A stretch of 64,000 nucleotides of DNA from an uncultured Pelagibacteraceae bacterium (GTDB lineage Bacteria > Pseudomonadota > Alphaproteobacteria > Pelagibacterales > Pelagibacteraceae): positions 1-64,000 of the forward strand of contig CACJYR010000002.1 of NCBI GenBank assembly GCA_902597675.1, given 5' to 3'. This document shows positions 26,143-35,763 of the stretch, piece after piece; within the stretch, counting starts at the first letter, position 1, and each line of letters opens with the position of its first letter. The translations under genes were made by a program, and so were the position numbers. A model generated the notes under the pieces. That model saw only the letters and a list, made by a program, of their open reading frames with translations. It had not been told where the DNA came from and did no database searches.

Positions 26143-27384
26143 ATGAGTAAAAATTTACATGTTGGGATTGTTGGCTCGGGTATTCAAGGAGTATCAAACG
26201 CTTTATTTCTTCAAAAAAAGGGTTTTGAGGTAACTATATTTGATAGAGATAATCCAGGCAGCCCAGCGGCTTCATATGGGAATGCTGGCCACTTTTCTCC
26301 TTATGCTTCGCTATCACTGAATAGAACTGATGTTCTTGCTGACGTGCCAGCGATGTTATTGAGTTCAACAGGCCCGCTAGCTCTGAAATGGAATTATGTA
26401 CCAAAAATGTTGCCTTGGTTTTTCAAATTCATATTAAATACTACTAAAAATAAGATGATGCACACTGCAAGAAACATGCATCAAATTTTAGACTTAGCAT
26501 TACCAGCATATGATGAACTTTTTGATGAAATAAATTTAGATGGTCTCGTCGAAAACAAAGGCATTCTATATATTTGGAATGATAAAGACTTAAAGAGTAG
26601 AGAGTTGGAAATTAAAGTCAGAGATGAACTTGGTGTAAAACAACAACTTGTTACTAAGTCTGAAATTCATGATTTAGAACCTAATATAAAACCTTTTTAT
26701 CATGCAGGAGTTTATTACCCATACGCAAGGCACGCTCGGAACCCAAAAAAAATATTACTTAAATTATTTGATTTATTTTTAAAAAAAGGTGGAAAGTTTG
26801 AAAAGAAAAATATTAATGATATTCAGTTTGATACAGAAAAACCTGTTTTTATTTCTGATGGTGAAAGATATACTTTTGATAAAATTATAATTGCTTGTGG
26901 AGCTTTCTCAAAAAAATTAACAGATAATTTAGGTGAGCGAATTCCACTCGATACGGAAAGAGGTTATCATGTTCATTTCAAAGATTGTGATCATCTTTTA
27001 AGTAGACCGGTAATTTTTTCTAATAGAGGATTTGGTATCACCCCTATGGAACAGGGTTTAAGAGTGGTTGGTACTGTTGAATTTGGTGGATTAAATAATC
27101 CACTCTCTAAATCAAGAATTAAAAATTTAATTAGTAATGCTAAGTATATGTTAGGAGATCTTCCAGAACATGAGGATGAATGGTTAGGTTTTAGACCTAC
27201 GCTGCCAGATTTTTTACCTGTTATGGGACCCTCAAAAAATTATAAAAATGTATTTTATTGTTTTGGTCATCATCATTTGGGATGGACATTAGGTCCAATT
27301 TCTGGAAAGATTGTCTCCGGAATGATAGCTAAAGAAAACACAAATCTAAATTTAGATCCTTATAGCTCAGTAAGATTTAGTTAA
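26143..27384 (+). CDS. FAD-dependent oxidoreductase, DadA-like (D-amino-acid dehydrogenase family)
   Basis: VGIVGSGIQGVSNALFLQKKGFEVTIFDRD; HHHLGWTLGPISGKIV. Confidence 0.8.
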   Translation: MSKNLHVGIVGSGIQGVSNALFLQKKGFEVTIFDRDNPGSPAASYGNAGHFSPYASLSLNRTDVLADVPAMLLSSTGPLALKWNYVPKMLPWFFKFILNTTKNKMMHTARNMHQILDLALPAYDELFDEINLDGLVENKGILYIWNDKDLKSRELEIKVRDELGVKQQLVTKSEIHDLEPNIKPFYHAGVYYPYARHARNPKKILLKLFDLFLKKGGKFEKKNINDIQFDTEKPVFISDGERYTFDKIIIACGAFSKKLTDNLGERIPLDTERGYHVHFKDCDHLLSRPVIFSNRGFGITPMEQGLRVVGTVEFGGLNNPLSKSRIKNLISNAKYMLGDLPEHEDEWLGFRPTLPDFLPVMGPSKNYKNVFYCFGHHHLGWTLGPISGKIVSGMIAKENTNLNLDPYSSVRFS

Positions 27385-27388
27385 TCAA

Positions 27389-28282
27389 ATGCAAAATACT
27401 AAGGCATACATAATGCTAGTATGTGCAACATTATTTTGGGCAGGAAACTTTACATTAGCAAAGCTTGCTTATTTAGAAAATATACCTCCCAACTCACTCG
27501 CATTTTTAAGGTGGTGCCTAGTATGGATAATATTACTTCCCTTCACCTATAAAGAGATATTAAAATTAAAAAATCAAATTAAAGGAAATTTATCATTATT
27601 TCTTATTTTAGGTTCTACTAGTGTATGTATATTTACTTCTTTTACTTATAACGCTTTAAATTACACTCAAGTAATTAATGCATCACTTTTTAATACCGCT
27701 ATACCTGTAACAATAATTTTAGTTTGTTTTTTATTAAAAATTGAAAAAACAAATATTTTTCAAATATCTGGATTAGTCATTTCAGTTTTAGGAATTTTAG
27801 CTATTATTACTAAACTTGATCTAAATATTTTACTTACCTTAAATTTTAACAAAGGCGATTTATTTATGGTCGGAGCAATTATTGCTTGGGGAATATATTC
27901 TGCATATTTGAGAAAAAGAACCTTTGAAGTATCTTTACTTGCTCTTGTCCATATAATTTGCACATTTGGATTAATTTTTCTTTTGCCTCTATTTATTTTA
28001 GATATGACACAAGGCAAAATTATTGAGATGAGTAGTAATTTTTTTTATATTTTAGCTTATGTTGCAATATTTCCAAGTATTGGCTCTTACTATTGTTGGG
28101 CTGGCGCTGTTTCAATCATTGGGGCAAATCGAGCTGGAATATTTTTATCTTTAATTCCATTATTTAGCACTTTGATGGCGATATTCTTTTATAATGAGCA
28201 GTTTCAATTTTTTCACTTGATTGGGGCAATTTTAATTATATTAGGTTTATTTTTATCAAATAAAGAAATTAAAAATGCTTAA
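27389..28282 (+). CDS. EamA/DMT-family transporter
   Basis: About ten TM segments, FWAGNFTLAKLA and C-terminal EamA repeat. Confidence 0.85.
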   Translation: MQNTKAYIMLVCATLFWAGNFTLAKLAYLENIPPNSLAFLRWCLVWIILLPFTYKEILKLKNQIKGNLSLFLILGSTSVCIFTSFTYNALNYTQVINASLFNTAIPVTIILVCFLLKIEKTNIFQISGLVISVLGILAIITKLDLNILLTLNFNKGDLFMVGAIIAWGIYSAYLRKRTFEVSLLALVHIICTFGLIFLLPLFILDMTQGKIIEMSSNFFYILAYVAIFPSIGSYYCWAGAVSIIGANRAGIFLSLIPLFSTLMAIFFYNEQFQFFHLIGAILIILGLFLSNKEIKNA

Positions 28283-29225
28283 AGTTGCAATATTAGACGA
28301 CTATCAAAATGTTTCTCAACAATTTGTTGATCTCGAAAAACTTGCAGGAAAATATGAAATCAAAATTTTTAGTGAGCCATTTGAGGATGAGGCTGATGTC
28401 ATAGATAAATTGGCTGATTTTGAGGCATTATTAGTCATGAGAGAACGAACCCCCATTACAAAAAATATTATAGAGAATTTATCTAAGCTAAAATTTATAA
28501 TTACCAGTGGCTTGAGAAATAAATCAATTGACTTGGATGCCGCAAAAAAAAGAAAGATTATAGTTAGTGGAACAGAAAGTAATTTAAACCCAACGCCAGA
28601 ATTAACTTGGGCTTTAATTCTTGGGTTAGCCAGAAATATTAAAGAGGAAATAGATAATATGTATCAGGGTTATTGGCAAACATCAGTTGGTGTTGAACTC
28701 AAAGGAAAAATCCTAGGATTAATTGGACTTGGAAAAGTAGGTTCTCAAGTTGCAAAAATAGGGAAAGCTTTTGGTATGGAGGTAATGGCTTGGAGCGAAA
28801 ATCTTAGTCTTGATAAATGTAAAGAGCTAGATGTTTTACCTTGTTCCAAAGAGGATTTGATTAAGAATTCTGATTTCTTGTCAATTCATGTTCAAGGTGG
28901 TGAAAGATATAAAGATTGTATTACTTTGAAAGAACTAGATAAAATGAAAAAAACTTCTTTTTTAATTAATACCTCAAGGGGTCCAATTGTTAATGAAAAT
29001 GATTTGATCATTGCTCTATCTACAAATGTAATTGCAGGTGCTGGATTAGATGTTTATGAGAAAGAACCTTTGCCAGAGAATAACAAACTAAGATTTTTGC
29101 CTAATGCTTTGTTAACTCCTCATTTAGGATATGTCACTGCAGAAAATTATAATGTCTATTATAGTCAAATGATCGAGTCACTCGAAGCCTGTACAAGTGG
29201 CAAGCCAATCCGAGTAATCGAATAG
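28275..29225 (+). CDS. D-2-hydroxyacid dehydrogenase family protein
   Basis: GLIGLGKVGSQVAKIGKAFGMEV, INTSRGPIVNENDL, LTPHLGY. Confidence 0.88.
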   Translation: MLKVAILDDYQNVSQQFVDLEKLAGKYEIKIFSEPFEDEADVIDKLADFEALLVMRERTPITKNIIENLSKLKFIITSGLRNKSIDLDAAKKRKIIVSGTESNLNPTPELTWALILGLARNIKEEIDNMYQGYWQTSVGVELKGKILGLIGLGKVGSQVAKIGKAFGMEVMAWSENLSLDKCKELDVLPCSKEDLIKNSDFLSIHVQGGERYKDCITLKELDKMKKTSFLINTSRGPIVNENDLIIALSTNVIAGAGLDVYEKEPLPENNKLRFLPNALLTPHLGYVTAENYNVYYSQMIESLEACTSGKPIRVIE

Positions 29226-29227
29226 AT

Positions 29228-30121
29228 ATGGATTTATCAGTTGTAAATCACGAAGATTATTTTGCCAAAATTGGTGATGATCATAAGTTTCCAATTAATA
29301 AATTTGGAGAACTTGCAAAATATTTAATTGATAAAAAGATAGTTAAAAAATTTCATCAACCATATGCATGCTCTGACGAAACTTTAAAAAGAGCTCATTC
29401 TGAAAAATATATAAAAGATGTTAAAAATAAAACATTAGATCAAAATACAATTAAGAAAATTGGTTTTCCATTAGTGGATAGTGTCATTCAAAGATCATTA
29501 GTTGCTACAGGAGGCACAGTGCTAGCAACAAAACTTGCAATTAAAAATGGTGTTGCATGTAATACTGCTGGTGGTAGTCACCACGCAAATTATGATGGGG
29601 GTGCAGGTTATTGTGTGTTCAATGACGTAGCAGTTGCTGCTCAATATTTGCTTGATAGAGGTTTAGCTGGCAGAATTTTAATTGTTGATTTAGATGTTCA
29701 CCAGGGAAATGGTAATGCAGATATTTTTACTAATAACAAAAATGTATTTACATTTAGTATGCACTCTAAGTCAAACTATCCCGCAAAAAAATCAATCAGT
29801 GACCTAGATGTTGAACTTGATGATAATATGGAGGATGCTCAATATATAAAGATTCTTGATTTCTATTTAAATCAATTAAACGAAGAAAATTTTGATTTTG
29901 TCTTTTATATTGCGGGCGTAGATATTCACTATAACGATCGTTTAGGAAAACTTAAAATTTCCGATGAGGGAATTAGAAAAAGAGATGAAATGGTAACAAA
30001 AAATTTCTTTTCACAAGGAGTACCTTTGTGTGGTGTGCTAGGTGGTGGTTATAATAAAGATTTTAATAAGCTTGTTGAATTACATTCTATTTTACATCAA
30101 TCCTGTGCTAAATTAATTTAA
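29228..30121 (+). CDS. Histone deacetylase/acetylpolyamine amidohydrolase family protein
   Basis: TAGGSHHANYDGGAGYCVFNDVAVAAQ, IVDLDVHQGNGNADIF. Confidence 0.88.
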   Translation: MDLSVVNHEDYFAKIGDDHKFPINKFGELAKYLIDKKIVKKFHQPYACSDETLKRAHSEKYIKDVKNKTLDQNTIKKIGFPLVDSVIQRSLVATGGTVLATKLAIKNGVACNTAGGSHHANYDGGAGYCVFNDVAVAAQYLLDRGLAGRILIVDLDVHQGNGNADIFTNNKNVFTFSMHSKSNYPAKKSISDLDVELDDNMEDAQYIKILDFYLNQLNEENFDFVFYIAGVDIHYNDRLGKLKISDEGIRKRDEMVTKNFFSQGVPLCGVLGGGYNKDFNKLVELHSILHQSCAKLI

Positions 30122-30492
30122 TGACTAAAAAGAATCCCAACTTAACTGCTGAGCAAAAATTAGTAATGTTTGAAGAGGGCACTGAGCGCGCTGGAAGTAG
30201 CGAACTCAATAATGAAAAACGAGAAGGTAGCTATCATTGTGCAAATTGTGGAATAAAATTATTCGACTCTGATGCAAAATATGAAAGCGGATCGGGGTGG
30301 CCATCATTTTATCAATCTTTACCCGATGTCTTTGAAACTAAAACTGACTATTTGATTGGTTATGCACGAACAGAATATCATTGTAAAAATTGTTATGCCC
30401 ATCATGGACATATTTTTGATGATGGTCCTCAACCTACAGGCAAAAGATATTGTAACAATGGTGTTTGCCTAGTATTTCATGAAAAAAAATAA
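30121..30492 (+). CDS. msrB: Peptide-methionine (R)-S-oxide reductase
   Basis: YHCANCGIKLF, GSGWPSFYQ, GKRYCNNGVCLVF. Confidence 0.93.
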   Translation: MTKKNPNLTAEQKLVMFEEGTERAGSSELNNEKREGSYHCANCGIKLFDSDAKYESGSGWPSFYQSLPDVFETKTDYLIGYARTEYHCKNCYAHHGHIFDDGPQPTGKRYCNNGVCLVFHEKK

Positions 30493-30495
30493 GAC

Positions 30496-30837
30496 ATGAT
30501 TTTAAAGTATATAAGTTTTTTAATTGGTCTAACCTGGTCTTACTCTTTAATAAAGACACAATCTATTTTTAGTAAAAAAGCAGGTCTAATATTTAAGATT
30601 TTTATTTCCAAAGTTTCTTGGTTAACTTTTATCGCTGCAATTTATTTTGGATATAAGAATTTTACAATTGAATATATTTTAATTGGGATTGTAATTTCAG
30701 TTGCGTTAGTTCATGTGGGATTTATATTCTTAGGTAAATTTTTAAAAATAAAATTTACTGAAAAACAATTACTTCTTGCAAAAAACTTTTTTGAATACTC
30801 ACTGATTGTGTGGGTTCTATATTATCTTTTCTATTAA
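30496..30837 (+). CDS. Hypothetical small membrane protein
   Basis: 113 aa, four hydrophobic segments. Confidence 0.6.
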   Translation: MILKYISFLIGLTWSYSLIKTQSIFSKKAGLIFKIFISKVSWLTFIAAIYFGYKNFTIEYILIGIVISVALVHVGFIFLGKFLKIKFTEKQLLLAKNFFEYSLIVWVLYYLFY

Positions 30838-30909
30838 ATAATTACCTATTTTGGTCGCTCTTGGGTAACTAAATATTGTTTTTTCTAAAAATTATATATA
30901 AAATTTAGT

Positions 30910-31923
30910 ATGTTTGAAAAATTAGAAGAACTAGCAAAAAATAATAAAAAAATTTCTGACTTTCATATTAGGACAGGCTGGCCACTAGCTTATCGACAAA
31001 CAGGTGAAATTCATAAAATACCTGATGTGTTGGTAAAAGCTCAAGACCTTCAAGATTTATTATCTACCAATTGTAATGAAATTGAATTGAAAAGATTTCA
31101 GGACACCCATGAACTAGACTCATCAGTAACATTAAGTGGACTAAGATTTAGAGCAAACTTTTATAAAACAATTCAAGGTCCAGCTGCAGTATTAAGAAGA
31201 GTGGAAAGTGTAATTCCAACAATGGATCAATTTGATTTACCTCCAGTGCTTTATGATATTATAGATATGCATAAAGGACTTGTATTAGTAACAGGTCCTA
31301 CAGGATCTGGTAAGTCAACCACACTTGCTGCAATTGTAAATGAGATTAACAAAACGAGAACTTCAAACATTATAACTGTAGAGGATCCTGTTGAGTTTAT
31401 TCATAAAGACCTAAAGAGTATCGTTTCTCATAGAGAAGTTGGTAAACAAACGCAGACTTTTGCAACAGCTTTAAAAGCTGCTCTTCGAGAAGATCCAGAT
31501 GTAATTTTAGTTGGAGAGATGAGAGATTTAGAGACAGTTTCTCTTGCACTAACTGCTGCTGAAACTGGACACTTAGTTTTTGGTACATTGCACACCAGTG
31601 GTGCACCTAGTACCATCAATAGGATTATTGATGTATTTCCACCAGAACAACAAGCTCAAATACGAGCACAGATTTCTACATCTTTAAAAATGGTAGTAAC
31701 TCAAAGACTTCTTAAAACAAAAGATGGTCAAGGCCGTTGTGGTGCTTTCGAAGTGATGAAGTGTACACCTCCAATTCAAAACTTGATAAGAGAATCTAAA
31801 ATTCATCAAATCCCAAGCATTATGCAAACTGCTGTAAAAGATGGTATGATTACAATGACCAAATCTTTAGAAGATTTAGTAAAAGCAGGAAAGATAGATG
31901 CGAACGCAGGACGAGAAAATTAA
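30910..31923 (+). CDS. pilT: Type IV pilus retraction ATPase-like (PilT family)
   Basis: VTGPTGSGKSTTLA Walker A, EDPVEFIH, GEMRDLETV, TGHLVFGTLHTS. Confidence 0.85.
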   Translation: MFEKLEELAKNNKKISDFHIRTGWPLAYRQTGEIHKIPDVLVKAQDLQDLLSTNCNEIELKRFQDTHELDSSVTLSGLRFRANFYKTIQGPAAVLRRVESVIPTMDQFDLPPVLYDIIDMHKGLVLVTGPTGSGKSTTLAAIVNEINKTRTSNIITVEDPVEFIHKDLKSIVSHREVGKQTQTFATALKAALREDPDVILVGEMRDLETVSLALTAAETGHLVFGTLHTSGAPSTINRIIDVFPPEQQAQIRAQISTSLKMVVTQRLLKTKDGQGRCGAFEVMKCTPPIQNLIRESKIHQIPSIMQTAVKDGMITMTKSLEDLVKAGKIDANAGREN

Positions 31924-32710
31924 AGGTTTTAACCTTCTTGAATTAATTGTTGTTGTTGTAATCATAGGAGTGATATCAGCAGTTGGTTATCCAAACTTTA
32001 GTAAGTGGCGAAAAGATAGAGAAGCACGAGACGCAGTAATAAAAATTAAAACTTTAATACAAGGTATATATTCACAAACCCAAAGAGGGCAATACGCTTT
32101 TGTTCAGGTTCATATATCAGAAGAAGCTGATGGAGCAGATCGAAATTTAATTGTTACATCTAAAGGAATGAAACCACAAACATTAGCAAACTTATTAAAC
32201 GATGAAGATAGTGACTGGTGGATAGCTAGAGATGATCCAGAATCGGATACGACTTTTATAGAGCCTGATTATGCAAATATATGTCAAATAGAGGATGATC
32301 CATCCCTCCTTCGTTGGGATGATGACCCAGATCAAGGTTCTGACAATATTGAAGTACGACAAATAGTTTTTGAAAATGTAACCACAAATTGGACAGATAA
32401 CACTGGGGCAATTTGTTTTGGTAAAAATGACCGATGGTTCAGTGGCAATGGTCAACTTGCTTCTCAGAATAACAATGATGTAGTTGTTGATAATTATTTA
32501 TTTATTTGTGATAGATCTAATAAGTATAACACAAGCATAAGCTGCAATGTGGATGGAGCGGGCAATCCAGATACAGAGCACGGTTATTTATATGCTATTG
32601 AATGGTCAAGATTTGGTAATATCACATATGAAAAATTTAAAAACACCTATCAAATTAATCCTCAGAATGGCGAAAAAGAATGGACCGGTGGGAATTGGGT
32701 CGCTCAATAA
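31898..32710 (+). CDS. Prepilin-like protein (type IV minor pilin/pseudopilin)
   Basis: Class III signal KGFNLLELIVVVVIIGVISAVGYP. Confidence 0.82.
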   Translation: MRTQDEKIKGFNLLELIVVVVIIGVISAVGYPNFSKWRKDREARDAVIKIKTLIQGIYSQTQRGQYAFVQVHISEEADGADRNLIVTSKGMKPQTLANLLNDEDSDWWIARDDPESDTTFIEPDYANICQIEDDPSLLRWDDDPDQGSDNIEVRQIVFENVTTNWTDNTGAICFGKNDRWFSGNGQLASQNNNDVVVDNYLFICDRSNKYNTSISCNVDGAGNPDTEHGYLYAIEWSRFGNITYEKFKNTYQINPQNGEKEWTGGNWVAQ

Positions 32711-32712
32711 AT

Positions 32713-33450
32713 ATGAAGAAAAAAAGATCTAATAATTCTGGTTTGTCAATTTTAGAGGCTTTAGTATCTACTGCTATTGTTGGAATTGGTTTCATAGCCA
32801 TATTACAAATGACAAACTTTTCAGCTCAATCAATTACGAACTCAGGTGAACGAACTAAAGCGAATTATTTAACTGGGATGATTGCTGAAGATGTTATAGG
32901 TAGTAAAAATACCTTATTTGGTATTAATTCAGATAGTGAGGATATTCAATATGGTCAAGATGGCTCTGTATCATTATCTAGTGGAGCTGATGCAAGTGAT
33001 GTTGTAAAATTTTCAGAGCACTTAAATACTGATGGTTGGAACGCACAATTAAATTGTGGAGGTAGCACAAATACGTCAAATACTGCTGACGCAGCTAATA
33101 ATACAGGTCAAGAAAATATTTATGATACCCAAAATATTGATGCCCCTAGGAATAAAAAACAAAAATGGGATTTGATATTTAATGAAAATAGATTTTTAAA
33201 ATGTAGATCTAACAATGAGACAAAAAAAGTAGAAGTTTTCTCAGTATGTAGATGGCCTGGCTGCACAAATCAATCAGATCTTGTATTTGATGAACCAATT
33301 TTTATTGGTAGGGTAGAAATGAAACTCAACGATGGGAAAAAACGAAAATTTTTATACTTTCAGTCAGATTACAAAATAAAAACAGATAACGGACAAGCAC
33401 CTGGAGGACAAGATGGAGGCGGCGGCATGATAGGACAACCATCAGGTTAA
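32713..33450 (+). CDS. PilV-like minor pilin (start at MKKKRSNN)
   Basis: N-terminus NNSGLSILEALVSTAIVGIGFIAILQM. Confidence 0.75.
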   Translation: MKKKRSNNSGLSILEALVSTAIVGIGFIAILQMTNFSAQSITNSGERTKANYLTGMIAEDVIGSKNTLFGINSDSEDIQYGQDGSVSLSSGADASDVVKFSEHLNTDGWNAQLNCGGSTNTSNTADAANNTGQENIYDTQNIDAPRNKKQKWDLIFNENRFLKCRSNNETKKVEVFSVCRWPGCTNQSDLVFDEPIFIGRVEMKLNDGKKRKFLYFQSDYKIKTDNGQAPGGQDGGGGMIGQPSG

Positions 33451-34386
33451 ATGAAAAAAAAATATCTAAAACATATATCTGGCTTAACTTTAATCGAAAT
33501 TATGATTGGTATTGTTGTTTCATCCTTAATGATGGCAGCAATGTATACAACTTATTCAATTGTTAATACTACTTATAGTCAAGTGACCAATAAAGCTCAG
33601 ATCAGTAGATCATCAAGAGATTTAATAGAACTACTTATTCGAGATGTAAGGATGTCAGGATTTAAATATTATCTTGGTCAAAATACAAGGGGATACCCCG
33701 AACAAAGCTATTTACAATTTAAGGGTGGTACAACAACAATTCAAGATAGTCATGATCCTATTGTAATTGTTCCTAACTCATTAGGTCATAGTATTAGTGA
33801 TACAGTACCAACTCCTACACCTAAACATGATGTTACAGATTTATGTTGTGATAAAATACACATTGTTTTTGATGACTTTGACCATGTTGATGGACTCCAG
33901 CCTTACAAGAGATATAAAGTAACTTATTACGCAAAGCCAGTTGGTGTGGTTGGGGAGGATCCTAGATATGCAATCTATAAATCAAAGATTAGCTGGCAGC
34001 AAGCACGAGAAAGAGTCACAGATGATTTTCCACCTACTGGAGATTGGGTTGCAGATTGTTCTGAGTGTTATCATGATCAACTAGTAAGAGATTATGTTGA
34101 AGATATGGAATTTATTGCCCTTGATAGAGAGGGGAGAAGACTTACACCATCTCCAAGCCCCACGAGTCCTCAAGGTAGAAACAATTTATACAAGATAAGA
34201 TCTGTTGATATAAAAATAGCTTTTAGATCTGAGAATGAATTTTATAGATTTGATGCAAGACCAGGCAAGGAGAGACCATTAAGTGGATTTGCAAGAACGA
34301 TTAAAAGTTATTCTGACAGATATTTAAGAGACACTGTTGTTATCTCAGTCTATACAAGAAATATATTAGATGATGGACTTTTTTAA
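33451..34386 (+). CDS. PilW-like minor pilin
   Basis: HISGLTLIEIMIGIVVSSLMMAAMYTTY; between PilV- and PilX-like. Confidence 0.8.
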   Translation: MKKKYLKHISGLTLIEIMIGIVVSSLMMAAMYTTYSIVNTTYSQVTNKAQISRSSRDLIELLIRDVRMSGFKYYLGQNTRGYPEQSYLQFKGGTTTIQDSHDPIVIVPNSLGHSISDTVPTPTPKHDVTDLCCDKIHIVFDDFDHVDGLQPYKRYKVTYYAKPVGVVGEDPRYAIYKSKISWQQARERVTDDFPPTGDWVADCSECYHDQLVRDYVEDMEFIALDREGRRLTPSPSPTSPQGRNNLYKIRSVDIKIAFRSENEFYRFDARPGKERPLSGFARTIKSYSDRYLRDTVVISVYTRNILDDGLF

Positions 34387-35174
34387 TGAATAAAAAAAAT
34401 CAAAAAGGTTTTACTTTAATTTTATCACTTGTACTTTTGTTAGTGATGTCATTGATGGGTGGTAGTTTAATAGTTATTTCTTCTGGAGATCATCAAAGTA
34501 ATAATACAAGTGACGAATACCAACAAACTTTCTATGTTGCCGAGCATGCTTTGGTTGAGGCTGAGAAGTATGTTATTAATGAAATGATTGGCCCATGGGT
34601 CGATCCACAATCAACAATTAGAGTAGTACCACCGGGTGCTGGCGCTTCGACTGAAGAATTAGAAGCACATGCTAATTATCTAAATTCACTACAACAACAA
34701 GCAACTTTAAATGGTGGATTTGCAAGACACACTGATGCCAGCGTTCCTTGGCCCCTCGGAAGGGGTACACCAGTAAATATAAACACTGGGGCTGAAACAC
34801 CTTGTTTAAATAGTTTCAGAAATCTTGATCGAAATGATGCCGGTGATGTAACGCTTGCATTTCATAGTTGGGCTCAAAATTGGAATTTTGGTGAATTGAT
34901 ACGGCCTATCTTAGAGTCTGAAAATGCAAGTGATACAGAGATAGAACATATGCAAAGATATAGATGGGAATTTTTTGTAATTAATTCTGGCAGTTCAAAT
35001 TTTAAAGGAGCTGGGACCAGTTTAAAAAAAACCTCAACAAATGTTCAAAGACAGGGTACAGTTTTTAAAATATATGGTTGTGGATATTTTATGCCAAGAG
35101 GAACTGATTTGGATGATATTGATGACCCTGAAATATTAATACCTTTAGAGTCTGTAATAATTTTATCTAGCTGA
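34386..35174 (+). CDS. PilX-like minor pilin
   Basis: NQKGFTLILSLVLLLVMSLMGGSLIVISSGDHQS. Confidence 0.75.
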   Translation: MNKKNQKGFTLILSLVLLLVMSLMGGSLIVISSGDHQSNNTSDEYQQTFYVAEHALVEAEKYVINEMIGPWVDPQSTIRVVPPGAGASTEELEAHANYLNSLQQQATLNGGFARHTDASVPWPLGRGTPVNINTGAETPCLNSFRNLDRNDAGDVTLAFHSWAQNWNFGELIRPILESENASDTEIEHMQRYRWEFFVINSGSSNFKGAGTSLKKTSTNVQRQGTVFKIYGCGYFMPRGTDLDDIDDPEILIPLESVIILSS

Positions 35175-35241
35175 GCCCAAAATGGTTATATTTGACAAAA
35201 TTTACCATTTATTATTTTTATTGAATCAATAATATTAAATA

Positions 35242-35763
35242 ATGAAAATTTTCTCTAAAATAAAATTATTCATGCTTATTTTTTTTAGCTTAAATATTTC
35301 TGCTTATGCTTGTGATTTTATCAAAGTTCCAATGGGGACATTAATTTCTGCAATTGAAGATCAATATGATGATCTACCTGATACTAGTAGTGATGAGTGG
35401 GGTAGTGAAACTTTAAAATATAATTATGATACTTCCAACTTCTGTGATGATGAGTTATTGAAAAATTCATATATGAATATTTTTGTTAAAGAAAAAAAAT
35501 TAATTGGCATTGAAATTGAAGGAATTGATGTAGATAAAAATATCAATCAATTATTAAAATTTTCTGAAATCAATTTTGGTTTAAAGGATGAGCAAGCAAA
35601 AAAAGAAAATTGGGTAGGGGTTGTTGATTTAAGCACAGGTGGGAAATCTATCTTATATGGTAAAGTCATGGGATTGGATGGAATATACGAAAGTATAGAA
35701 ATTACGACACCTGCTTACGGAGATTTTTTAATTATGGGTGATGTTGTGGAGATGAACCAATGA
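35242..35763 (+). CDS. Hypothetical exported protein in minor pilin/PilY1 operon
   Basis: Signal peptide MKIFSKIKLFMLIFFSLNISAYA; overlaps start of PilY1-like gene. Confidence 0.6.
   Translation: MKIFSKIKLFMLIFFSLNISAYACDFIKVPMGTLISAIEDQYDDLPDTSSDEWGSETLKYNYDTSNFCDDELLKNSYMNIFVKEKKLIGIEIEGIDVDKNINQLLKFSEINFGLKDEQAKKENWVGVVDLSTGGKSILYGKVMGLDGIYESIEITTPAYGDFLIMGDVVEMNQ

Noticed and set aside
30838-30909. Hairpin TTACC...GGGTAA between 30837 and pilT as a riboswitch
   Set aside because: Short stem with no conserved riboswitch core; at most a weak terminator
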